Source: Bifidobacterium ramosum | Lineage (GTDB): Bacteria > Actinomycetota > Actinomycetes > Actinomycetales > Bifidobacteriaceae | DNA length: 64,000 nucleotides | Direction of reading: 5' to 3' | Assembly: GCF_009299505.1 (NCBI RefSeq) | Contig: NZ_WBSM01000003.1 | Span: forward strand, 151,828-215,827 | Shown here: positions 42,438 through 49,559 of the stretch, in pieces | Numbering within the stretch: the first letter of the stretch is position 1 | How the letters are laid out: the number at the start of each line of letters is the position of its first letter | The notes under the pieces: generated by a model | Told to the model about the DNA's origin: nothing | What the model saw: the letters and a program-made list of their open reading frames with translations, nothing else | The model's database searches: none | Made by a program: the position numbers and the translations under genes

Positions 42438-43925
42438 ATGGCACCGAACCAGCAGAACCAGCATTCCCAGCGGCAACAGCCCGATCACCAGTACCAGCAG
42501 CGACACCACAACGCGGTCAACGCGATCAAGGACGTCAACCACAAACTCTTCGGCGGTTACGCGGAGCTGCTGCGCATACCGCACACCGCGCGGTTCGCCG
42601 TCGGCTCGGTGATCGCCTGCATGCCGTTCCCGATGGTCGGCATGACGATCACGATCTCCGTGCAGCACTACTACGGCAACTACTCGCTCGCCGGCGCGCT
42701 GACCGCCGTGCAGGCGATCGCGCTGGCGGTCTTCTCCCCCGTGCTCGGCAAGCTCGTCGACAAGTTCGGCCAGCGGCAGGTGTCGATCCCGACGATCATC
42801 GTGTGGATGATCGCGGCGACGTCGCTCGTGACGTGCATCACCGCGCGCGTGCCGGAATGGATCCTGTTCTGCATCGTGCCGTTCATGGCCGCGATCCCGC
42901 CGTGGGGCGCGATGAGCCGCCAACGCTGGACGACGCTGCTCAAGGGCGACCGCGAGCGCACGAACCGCGCGCTGAGCCTGTCGAGCGTGTTCGACGAGGC
43001 CATGTGGGTGATCGGCAACCCGCTCGCTTCGACGCTGGCCGTGATCTCCGGTCTGCTTGCGTTTTCGGTGACCGGCATGTGCGTGCTCGTCGGCGCGCTG
43101 ATGTTCCTGACCGAGCTGACGACCGAGCCGAAGTCGCAGACCGTGCTCGCGCGCGAGGCCGGTATGACGCGCAAGCAGTACCGCGAGCGCGAGGCGGCGC
43201 GGGCGAAGGCGCTGCAGGCCGAAGCCGCGGTCGAACGCGCGCGATGCGAGGCGAAGGCAGCCGGACTGTCCGACGAGCAGGTGCGCGCGGCCGTGCGGCA
43301 AGCGCAGGACGACGCGATGGCCGGCAAGAAGGAGTCGATCTGGGGACCGGGCCTGATGGCGTTGTGTGTGACGTGGTTCGGCTTGGGCGCGTTTCAGTCG
43401 GCGGCCGGCATTTCGATTGTCGCGTTCGCGACCGAGGCCGGCATGAAGCAGTACACCGGCTTCGTGTTCGCGTGCTTCTCGTCCAGCTCGTTGCTCGGCG
43501 CGCTCGTGTACGGTGCGAAAAGCTGGACGATTCCGCTGTGGAAGCGGTTCTACTTCTGCCTGACCGTGGTCAATCTCGGCATCGGATGCTTCCTGTTCGC
43601 GCATCATCTGTGGGTGATCATGATCATCTATCTGTTGGTGGGCGTATGTCAGGCACCGACGTGGGTGAACGGCAACCAGCTGATGCTGCATCTGGTGCCG
43701 CCGACGCGGTTCACCGAGGGCATGGCGTGGATGGGCGCGATGAATTCGATCGGTGGGTCGATGGGATCGGCGATCGCCGGGCAGTTCATCGACCGCATGG
43801 GTTCGCATGGCGGATTCCTGGTGGTGACGACGCTTGCGCTCGGGTCGCTGGTGATCGCGTTCGTCGGGTTCCTGCAGATCAAGTCGAGCACGGAGACGCC
43901 GACGCTCACGACCGTGAGTGTGTGA
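42438..43925 (+). CDS. MFS transporter with central coiled-coil insertion
   Basis: 495-residue major facilitator with a Gln/His-rich cytosolic N-terminus (about 45 residues) and about 12 hydrophobic segments. The loop between helices 2 and 3 carries the MFS signature GKLVDKFGQRQVS. Between the two six-helix halves lies an unusually long charged insertion (about residues 238-305, rich in EREAARAKALQAEAAVERAR) that should form a coiled coil. The substrate is unknown; distantly it resembles drug or sugar efflux carriers. The ATG at 42438 follows AAAGGAGCGGCACC. Family A copy 23 follows the stop codon. Confidence 0.86.
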   Translation: MAPNQQNQHSQRQQPDHQYQQRHHNAVNAIKDVNHKLFGGYAELLRIPHTARFAVGSVIACMPFPMVGMTITISVQHYYGNYSLAGALTAVQAIALAVFSPVLGKLVDKFGQRQVSIPTIIVWMIAATSLVTCITARVPEWILFCIVPFMAAIPPWGAMSRQRWTTLLKGDRERTNRALSLSSVFDEAMWVIGNPLASTLAVISGLLAFSVTGMCVLVGALMFLTELTTEPKSQTVLAREAGMTRKQYREREAARAKALQAEAAVERARCEAKAAGLSDEQVRAAVRQAQDDAMAGKKESIWGPGLMALCVTWFGLGAFQSAAGISIVAFATEAGMKQYTGFVFACFSSSSLLGALVYGAKSWTIPLWKRFYFCLTVVNLGIGCFLFAHHLWVIMIIYLLVGVCQAPTWVNGNQLMLHLVPPTRFTEGMAWMGAMNSIGGSMGSAIAGQFIDRMGSHGGFLVVTTLALGSLVIAFVGFLQIKSSTETPTLTTVSV

Positions 43926-43938
43926 GGGCGACCTCTTA

Positions 43939-43984
43939 ACGGACATACAGCCGTTTCCATCGATGGAATCGGCTGTATGTCCGT
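43939..43984. repeat. Family A hairpin, copy 23
   Basis: Perfect arms, with TTA/TAA flanks extending the stem; 13 bases after the MFS stop, a terminator position. Confidence 0.88.
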
Positions 43985-44050
43985 TAAGGGGAATGGCAGC
44001 TGAGTGAGGGAACGTCCGCACACTCTTCGCGCCTCGCGCAGCGCCACAAA

Positions 44051-44066
44051 TGTGACACACGTCACA
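44051..44066. promoter_or_regulatory. CRP/GlxR-type binding site candidate
   Basis: TGTGACACACGTCACA fits TGTGA-N6-TCACA, the consensus of CRP-family regulators including actinobacterial GlxR. It lies 115 bases upstream of the 44-residue protein gene. Chance occurrence cannot be excluded. Confidence 0.35.
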
Positions 44067-44130
44067 GAACTGCGCAAAACACTGGAATCTAGCCGAAAAT
44101 CAGGTACCCTTGAAAGCAGTACATGAGGAG

Positions 44131-44181
44131 ATGTACATGGCGCAGAGGCCATACCGAAGAAGGCAGAGAAGGGGTATCTGA
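44131..44181 (+). CDS. Possible 16-residue Arg-rich leader peptide
   Basis: ATG at 44131 (or 44137) after GAGGAG encodes MYMAQRPYRRRQRRGI. Seven of 16 residues are arginine, mostly using AGA/AGG/CGA codons that are rare in this GC-rich genome. Its stop TGA overlaps the ATG of the next small gene (TGATG), a translational-coupling layout. It may be a leader that senses arginyl-tRNA or ribosome speed. It may also be chance. Confidence 0.3.
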   Translation: MYMAQRPYRRRQRRGI

Positions 44182-44315
44182 TGGAACGCAGACATTGCAG
44201 CATCGTCGGCTGCGGACACGAGGCGGAAGAATACGGACTATGTACGGCGCACTTCACATCGGCGCTGGTGCACGGCACGTTGCAGTACGCCGTCCACAAC
44301 CACTCGGCGCACTGA
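44181..44315 (+). CDS. 44-residue Cys/His microprotein
   Basis: Encodes MERRHCSIVGCGHEAEEYGL followed by CTAHFTSALVHGTLQYAVHN and HSAH. The pattern C-x4-C-x-H...C-x2-H could bind a metal ion such as zinc. The ATG at 44181 follows GAAGGGG at good spacing and overlaps the stop of an Arg-rich leader frame. It stands between the MFS gene and the TPP riboswitch, 62 bases before the aptamer, with a CRP-like site upstream. I do not recognise a family. A regulatory or metal-handling role is a guess; conservation in related genomes would decide whether it is a real gene. Confidence 0.5.
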   Translation: MERRHCSIVGCGHEAEEYGLCTAHFTSALVHGTLQYAVHNHSAH

Positions 44316-44377
44316 CCATTCGCATCGTCGCCCGCCGGCGCATGTCGCATGGTGCGACGTAAGATAGGCGCACAACC

Positions 44378-44462
44378 GAACGGGAGCCCGGAAGGGCTGA
44401 GAGGAAGTCGCGACTTCGACCGTCAACTTGATGCGGGTAATGCCGCCGTAAGGAACGAGTTG
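44378..44462 (+). ncRNA. TPP riboswitch aptamer (THI element)
   Basis: Contains the two conserved cores: GGGCTGAGAGG (pyrimidine-binding side) and CAACTTGATGCGGGTAATGC followed by CGCCGTAAGGAA (pyrophosphate-binding side), with a variable P3-type hairpin GTCGCGAC between. It senses thiamin pyrophosphate and should switch off thiS-thiG when the cofactor is plentiful. Confidence 0.92.
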
Positions 44463-44703
44463 TTCATGCCGCAAGGCGATCGCGACGTCTCGTATCAGCC
44501 ATTCCGGTGACGTATCGTCACGTTGCGTCTGCATGGCCAACGGATGCGACAGGATCGGCGGGACGGCGCGTGGACTCGTCACCATGCGTACGGAACGGTG
44601 CGGTTCGATCGTGACGACGATACGCCGAAGTGATCGTTCGTGATCATAACTGAATAATAATTAGTGATTTTTGCCAGGGTCATGAAGGGGCGCACCACCT
44701 CAC

Positions 44704-44733
44704 AGGGTACGGCTGCTTCAGCGACCCTTTTTT
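44704..44733 (+). terminator. Attenuator of the TPP riboswitch
   Basis: AGGGT-AC-GGCTG-CTT-CAGC-G-ACCCT forms a hairpin followed by six T, about 75 bases before thiS. It lies roughly 240 bases after the aptamer, so the expression platform is long. Confidence 0.7.
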
Positions 44734-44809
44734 GTTGCGGCGGACGACGCGCCAGCGCACCGTCCGCCGCAACGGCATCAGTACAACCACACCCAACGAA
44801 ACAGGGGGG

Positions 44810-45010
44810 ATGTCGATGATCGTCAACGGTCAGGAAGAGCAGCTCGACGAACCGATCAGCGTCGCCGAGTTCATCGAACGCAGGGGACTGAGGGCGGCCC
44901 GCGTCGCCGTCGAACTGAACGGACAGATCGTCCCGCGCGCCAAACGTGCGGAGACGATGCTCAAGGGCACCGATACCGTCGAAATCGTTACCTTTGTGCA
45001 AGGTGGCTGA
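44810..45010 (+). CDS. thiS: Sulfur carrier protein ThiS
   Basis: 66-residue ubiquitin-like carrier that donates sulfur, as a C-terminal thiocarboxylate, to thiazole synthesis. It has the beta-grasp pattern [33 protein letters not shown] and ends in the required Gly-Gly (EIVTFVQGG, residues 65-66). The ATG at 44810 follows a GGGGGG site; the ATG at 44816 is the alternative. It is the first gene after the TPP riboswitch and 83 bases before thiG. The activating enzyme ThiF is not encoded nearby. Confidence 0.92.
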   Translation: MSMIVNGQEEQLDEPISVAEFIERRGLRAARVAVELNGQIVPRAKRAETMLKGTDTVEIVTFVQGG

Positions 45011-45093
45011 TCGTCAGCGACGACGATCGTCACACGATACGCACGAATGATCACGACGATCACGCAACATACACAATAGGAAGGAATACGATC

Positions 45094-45984
45094 ATGACCA
45101 CTACGGAACCTACACTCGACGAACTCGTCGGCACCGCGACGAACACGGCACTGCTGCCGGAACCGGATGCCCACGCCTACGACTCGATCGCCACCGGCGA
45201 CGCCGATCCGCTCATCCTCGGCGGACACAAGTTCACCAGCCGCTTCATCCTCGGCTCGGGCCGCTACGACCTCAACCTCATCAAGGCCACGATCGAGAAC
45301 GCGGGCACGCAGATCGTCACGATGGCGCTGCGCCGCTGCCGCACCACCGAAAACAACCTGCTTGACTACATCCCCAAGGGCATCACGATGCTGCCGAACA
45401 CGTCGGGCGCGCGCAACGCTGAGGAGGCGGTGCGCATCGCGCGGCTCGCCCGCGAGGTGTGCCAGACCGATTTCGTGAAGGTCGAGATCGAGCACGAGAC
45501 CAAGTACCTGTTGCCGGACAACGCGGAGACGATCCGCGCGACCGAGATGCTCGCGAAGGAAGGGTTCGTGGTCATGCCGTACATGTTCCCGGATCCGATC
45601 GCGGCGCGGCAGCTCGAGGACGCGGGCGCGGCGTGCGTGATGCCGCTCGGCTCGCTGATCGGCTCGAACAAGGGCCTGCGCATGCGCGACTTCATCGAGG
45701 TGATCATCGCGAACGCGCATGTCCCGGTCATCATCGACGCGGGCATCGGCCGGCCGAGCCAGGCCGCCGAGGCGATGGAGATGGGCGCGGACGCGGTGAT
45801 GGCGTACACGGCGATCGCCTCCGCGGGCAACATCCCGGTGATGGCGCGCGCGTTCAAGCATGCGATCGAAGCCGGCCGCGAGGCGTATCTCGCGGGCCTT
45901 GGCACCGTGACCGAGGGCCATGCCGTCCCGTCCAGCCCGACGAACGCCGCCGACTACCTCGCCCCCAGCTCCCCCAGCAAGTAA
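45094..45984 (+). CDS. thiG: Thiazole synthase ThiG
   Basis: Forms the thiazole phosphate ring of thiamin from deoxyxylulose phosphate, ThiS thiocarboxylate and dehydroglycine. The 296-residue TIM-barrel protein has the Schiff-base lysine K129 in [17 protein letters not shown], the phosphate-binding [17 protein letters not shown] and [20 protein letters not shown]. The first ~38 residues are an extension before the conserved [24 protein letters not shown] precedes the ATG at 45094. It is co-transcribed with thiS under riboswitch control. The glycine or tyrosine oxidase (ThiO/ThiH) is not in the window. Hairpin array B follows. Confidence 0.95.
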   Translation: MTTTEPTLDELVGTATNTALLPEPDAHAYDSIATGDADPLILGGHKFTSRFILGSGRYDLNLIKATIENAGTQIVTMALRRCRTTENNLLDYIPKGITMLPNTSGARNAEEAVRIARLAREVCQTDFVKVEIEHETKYLLPDNAETIRATEMLAKEGFVVMPYMFPDPIAARQLEDAGAACVMPLGSLIGSNKGLRMRDFIEVIIANAHVPVIIDAGIGRPSQAAEAMEMGADAVMAYTAIASAGNIPVMARAFKHAIEAGREAYLAGLGTVTEGHAVPSSPTNAADYLAPSSPSK

Positions 45985-46024
45985 CACCGACTCGCATCAA
46001 TGCCGGCTTCGCGTCCGGACAAAC

Positions 46025-46257
46025 GGCCGTAACTCAACAAGATCACGCAACCACTGTTGAGTTACGGCCTTTTTCGAGCCTGAAAACGACCGTAACTCAA
46101 TGAGATCACCACGTTCCTGTTGAGTTACAGTCTTTTTCAGCCGCTACAACGACCGTAACTCAACATGAGCATCTCGTTCTCATTGGGTTACGGCCTTTTA
46201 GACCGTGGAAGCGACCGTAACTCAATAGGAATGTCGCGTTCTCATTGAGTTACGGCC
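46025..46257. repeat. Hairpin array B, second locus: four 45-bp hairpins with a 63-bp period
   Basis: Hairpins begin at 46025, 46088, 46151 and 46213 (spacing 63, 63, 62), with arms related to GACCGTAACTCAACA / TGTTGAGTTACGGTC. The first has GGCCGTAAC paired with GTTACGGCC, a full A-T to G-C swap. T-rich runs (TTTTTCG, TTTTTCAG, TTTTAG) follow three right arms, so the array could terminate thiG transcripts; the gap is convergent with the aldo/keto reductase gene. Confidence 0.87.
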
Positions 46258-46302
46258 GCTCGGTCGTCAGTCCGCCGACGCGTCATACCGTCACCGTCAC
46301 CG

Positions 46303-47346
46303 TCACGCGGCGTCGCGGCCGTCCAGCAGCGCCAGTTCGTCATCGGTCAGCCGCAGATCGATCGCAGCGAACGAATCGTTAATTTCCTGCGGATTGCGCG
46401 CGCTCGGAATCGTGAACAGCCGGTCGTACCGGGTCAACTCCCATGCCAGCACGATGCGCTGGTATGAGACGCCACGCATCGCCGCAACGGTACGGAACCG
46501 GTCGTAGGCGTGCCGATCGAACGGGTCGAGGAACCCACCCAGCGGCGACCAGCAGACGAAATCGATGCTCAGCTCGGCGCAATGCTCCATCGTGTGCTCG
46601 GGATCGGGATGCGACGGGGAGAACTGGTTCTGCACGGCGATCAGATCACGGCCGAGGATGGCGCGGGCCGTATCGATCTGCGCGTTGTCGACGCGGGAAA
46701 TGCCGGCATATCGGATCACGCCCTCGTCAAGCAGCGTACGCAGCGCACCGATCTGGTCCTCGTACGGCACGTTCGGATCCGGACCGTGCGAATACAGCAG
46801 GTCGAGTGTGTCGACGCCGAGATGCAGCGCGGATTCCTTGGCGTCGCGGATCATGGTTTCGGGGCGAGAGTCGGCCATCCAACCGTACTGGCTGCCGGCG
46901 GCCTGCAACCGTTGACGCGTGGGATCGGGCTGTGTCGCCGGACCGCCCGCGATCGTTGCGGCAGTTGCTGATTCGGGGACGGTCAGCGTACGTCGGTAGC
47001 CGGTTTTCGTGGCGACGAGCACTTCGTCGCGCGGACCGTTCCAGCTGCGCAGCGCGTCACGGACCAGCCGCTCGCCGTACCCGAAATCCTCGGCGACACC
47101 GGTGCCGTTAGGGCCGGGAGCGGATGGCAGATAGTACGACCACGCGGTGTCGAGATAACGTACGCCGGCGTCGAGTGCGGCGTGAATCGTGGCGATCGCC
47201 GTATCCCGATCCGGCCGGCCTTCGATCGCCAGTGCCATCGTGCCCATGCCGAGTCGCGGGATGCGATATCCAGCGAAATCCACGACGTTGGCGAAGTTGG
47301 ATCCGTACCGCAGCGTCGCGGCGTGTGCTTCCTGTTGGTTTGTCAT
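46303..47346 (-). CDS. Aldo/keto reductase
   Basis: 347-residue NAD(P)H-dependent oxidoreductase with the (beta/alpha)8 barrel of the family. The tetrad is visible as aspartate and tyrosine in VRYLDTAWSYY, lysine in VLVATKTGY and histidine in LLYSHGPDPN. The end of the barrel (YDRLFTIPSARNPQEINDSF) resembles the cofactor-binding loop. A loop of about 40 residues after the lysine strand (ESATAATIAGGPATQPDP) is longer than usual. The ATG at 47346 follows GGGAG closely; the ATG at 47358 is possible. Substrate unknown; sugar-aldehyde reduction is plausible. Confidence 0.87.
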   Translation of the reverse strand: MTNQQEAHAATLRYGSNFANVVDFAGYRIPRLGMGTMALAIEGRPDRDTAIATIHAALDAGVRYLDTAWSYYLPSAPGPNGTGVAEDFGYGERLVRDALRSWNGPRDEVLVATKTGYRRTLTVPESATAATIAGGPATQPDPTRQRLQAAGSQYGWMADSRPETMIRDAKESALHLGVDTLDLLYSHGPDPNVPYEDQIGALRTLLDEGVIRYAGISRVDNAQIDTARAILGRDLIAVQNQFSPSHPDPEHTMEHCAELSIDFVCWSPLGGFLDPFDRHAYDRFRTVAAMRGVSYQRIVLAWELTRYDRLFTIPSARNPQEINDSFAAIDLRLTDDELALLDGRDAA

Positions 47347-47445
47347 GGCTCCCATCATCGCACGCGCTCTCGCCTTCCAACGCAGGTCGCGCCGCTACTC
47401 CTGCGATCTCCCGCAACCTTTCTCAGCCTCCCGCGATCTCTCTCA

Positions 47446-47491
47446 ACGGACATACAGCCGATAACCGGGTCCGAATCGGCTGTATGTCCGT
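47446..47491. repeat. Family A hairpin, copy 24
   Basis: Perfect arms; about 100 bases upstream of the aldo/keto reductase start. Confidence 0.88.
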
Positions 47492-47563
47492 TAGAGAGGA
47501 AGGCAGCTGCGAACCCGAGGGATCGAGAGTCAATAACACAACAAGTCAAGCCCTACTCCCCCA

Positions 47564-47609
47564 ACGGACATACAGCCGAAATCACCCATGTAATCGACTG
47601 TATGTCCGT
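47564..47609. repeat. Family A hairpin, copy 25
   Basis: Right arm has GACTG; the centre begins GAAATC. It is 93 bases 3' of the amino-acid permease stop. Confidence 0.84.
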
Positions 47610-47701
47610 TGAAGAGTGGGGCGGGCGGAACAACGGTTTGCCAAGGAGCGGAAGCCAAGGATACGGGCAGAACTCAAGCCCGAATCAGCGAAACCGTATC
47701 G

Positions 47702-49249
47702 TCAGTGCTCGAGTGCGGCCTTGAGATCGCGCGACTGGAAGCGCTCGTGCAGCAGACAGTATCCACCGAACACCGCAAGCCACACCAGACCCGCGATCGC
47801 GGAACCGCGCGTATCGTCCGCCAGGAACAGCGTCGCGTACACGAACACGAAGAACGCGATCGCGAGCGTGTTCGTGAACTTCCACGCCGGCATCACGAAC
47901 CCGTCCGGGATGAAGTCGGCCGAGCGGCGGTAGCGCCGGTGCGCGATCATCGTGAGCACGTAGATGAAGATGATGACCGCGGATGATGCGGACGCGAACA
48001 GCACGAACGCGCCGGAGACACCCGGGATCGCGTTGATGACCGGCGACAGCAGGATCAGCGCGGCGGACACGAGGATCGCACGCGCCGGCACCTGACGGTT
48101 CGACACCTTGCCGACCTTCTGGAACGTCGGCGATTCGGATTCGATCGCCAGCTGGTACAGGTGGCGGCCGGCCGAATACAGCAGCGAGTTCAACGCCGAG
48201 GACGCGGCAGTGATCACCACGAAGAACACGAGTGCGGCCGCCCACTTGAGGCCCGCGTACTGGAACACCATGATGAACGGCGAGGCGAAGGAGCCGTCCG
48301 CGTTCGGCTTGAACGTAGTCCACGGCACGATCGCCATGATCGCGAGCAGCGCGCCCACGTAGAAGATGAGCACGCGCACGATGATCTCGTTGACGGCCTT
48401 CGGCAGCACCTTACGCGGGTTCTGCGTCTCGGAGACGGTGACTCCCACGAACTCGATCATCTCGTACGCGTAGAACACCATCTGGAAGCTCATGAGGAAC
48501 GCGAGCCAGCCGTTCGGCGCGATCGAGAAGTTGTTCGTGATGTTGTCGATGCCCGCGTGACCGCCCGGAGAGACGGCGTCTTGTCCGGTGATCTGCACGG
48601 CGTCGTAGTGGTAGCCGATCACGACCATGACGACTGCGGTGGCGATCATCGCGCAGATGAGCGTGATCTTGATCATCGAGAACCAGAATTCCGCCTCGCC
48701 GAACGCTTTGACGGCGATCAGGTTGATCGTGACGAGCGCGGCGAGGAAGCATAGCTCGATCAGCCATTTCCAGTGGATCAGGTTGATGCCGAACGTGTCG
48801 AAGAACGTGATGAAGTAGGTGGAGACGGCCGTGATCTCGCTCATGCCGATGAGCACGAGCACGATCCAGTACGACCAGCCGGCGAACTTGCCCCAGCCGT
48901 TGCCGAGGTAGCGTTTGATGAAGTTGATGAACGTGTGCTGGCTCGGGTCGCGGTACATGAGTTCGCCGATGGCCCGCATGAGCAGGAACATGATGACGCC
49001 GACCGCGATGTACACGAAGATGATGCTCGGGCCGGTCAGTGCGATGGATTTGCCGGAGCCGAGGAACAGGCCGGTGCCGATCGTGCCACCGATGGCGATG
49101 AACTGGACGTGGCGGTTGTTCAGGCCGCGCGCCATCTGATTGTCTTTGTCGAGATTCTCGACCGATGTGAGGGTGCCGGCGCCGTTGGCTTGACCGCCGG
49201 TCGAGCCGTTCGGCTGATCACTGGGCCGGGCGCTCTGATTGTTGTTCAT
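47702..49249 (-). CDS. Amino-acid permease of the APC superfamily
   Basis: 515-residue membrane transporter with about 12 transmembrane helices. The N-terminus carries the amino-acid transporter signature NNRHVQFIAIGGTIGTGLFL and GSGKSIALTGPS; EIIVRVLIFYVGALLAIMAI and SALNSLLYSAGRHLYQLA fall where the family has conserved segments. These place it in the AAT group (lysine, aromatic or GABA-type permeases) of proton symporters. The exact amino acid is not evident. The first ~45 residues are polar and Asn/Gly-rich. The ATG at 49249 follows GGTAGAGAC; the start at 49291 has no site. Single gene, followed by family A copies 25 and 24. Confidence 0.9.
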   Translation of the reverse strand: MNNNQSARPSDQPNGSTGGQANGAGTLTSVENLDKDNQMARGLNNRHVQFIAIGGTIGTGLFLGSGKSIALTGPSIIFVYIAVGVIMFLLMRAIGELMYRDPSQHTFINFIKRYLGNGWGKFAGWSYWIVLVLIGMSEITAVSTYFITFFDTFGINLIHWKWLIELCFLAALVTINLIAVKAFGEAEFWFSMIKITLICAMIATAVVMVVIGYHYDAVQITGQDAVSPGGHAGIDNITNNFSIAPNGWLAFLMSFQMVFYAYEMIEFVGVTVSETQNPRKVLPKAVNEIIVRVLIFYVGALLAIMAIVPWTTFKPNADGSFASPFIMVFQYAGLKWAAALVFFVVITAASSALNSLLYSAGRHLYQLAIESESPTFQKVGKVSNRQVPARAILVSAALILLSPVINAIPGVSGAFVLFASASSAVIIFIYVLTMIAHRRYRRSADFIPDGFVMPAWKFTNTLAIAFFVFVYATLFLADDTRGSAIAGLVWLAVFGGYCLLHERFQSRDLKAALEH

Positions 49250-49355
49250 GTCTCTACCTGCTCTTTCCGTAACAGGTTCAAACTGTAGCATCGCGCATGT
49301 TACGGGAACAGGGGCGGTTCAATGCTGCGACGTGACAATATCGTGCGCATTTGGG

Positions 49356-49383
49356 CCAAAAGTTCAATTCGTTGAACTTTTGG
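49356..49383. terminator. Perfect hairpin with TTCG tetraloop
   Basis: CCAAAAGTTCAA and its exact complement flank a four-base TTCG loop. It lies about 180 bases 3' of the large permease gene and 107 bases upstream of the amino-acid permease gene. AT-rich arms make it a possible terminator or regulator site. Confidence 0.5.
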
Positions 49384-49396
49384 GATGGTGTGCTGG

Positions 49397-49539
49397 AGGC
49401 TGGTGGCGTTGCTCCCCTCAGTCTCGCTTCGCGAGCCAGCTCCCCTCACGGAGGGGAGCCTTATATCCACGCACTTGGCCCCCTCTCTGAGGGGAGCTGT
49501 CGGCCGCAGGCTGACTGAGGGGAGCAACGCCACCAGCCT
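49397..49539. mobile_element. MITE-like element with 27-bp perfect terminal inverted repeats
   Basis: The terminal repeats are AGGCTGGTGGCGTTGCTCCC plus CTCAGTC (49397-49423) and the exact complement at 49513-49539. The interior holds further inverted copies of GCTCCCCTCA / TGAGGGGAGC, so the 143-bp unit folds into nested hairpins. It has no reading frame. It fits a non-autonomous miniature element or a large fold-back repeat. Obvious target-site duplications were not seen. Confidence 0.6.
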
Positions 49540-49559
49540 TCAAGCAGCCTTCCCAGCCA

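Noticed and set aside
44579..45001. Minus-strand frame opposite thiS
   Set aside because: It overlaps the well-supported thiS gene and attenuator and shows no domain.
1957..46257. Hairpin arrays as CRISPR arrays
   Set aside because: Units are strongly palindromic over their full length, copy numbers are 3-4, loops as well as spacers vary, and no cas gene is present.
18697..46257. Family B as simple intrinsic terminators
   Set aside because: Only some copies have T-runs, and the first array lies in a divergent gap. Termination may be one role at 46 kb but does not explain the strict period.
8640..47640. Many short reading frames across the gaps with recurring peptides such as RTYSRF, TDIQPI, NGHTADS and RLYVR
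   Set aside because: They are six-frame translations of family A hairpins; they lack ribosome-binding sites and differ only by frame.
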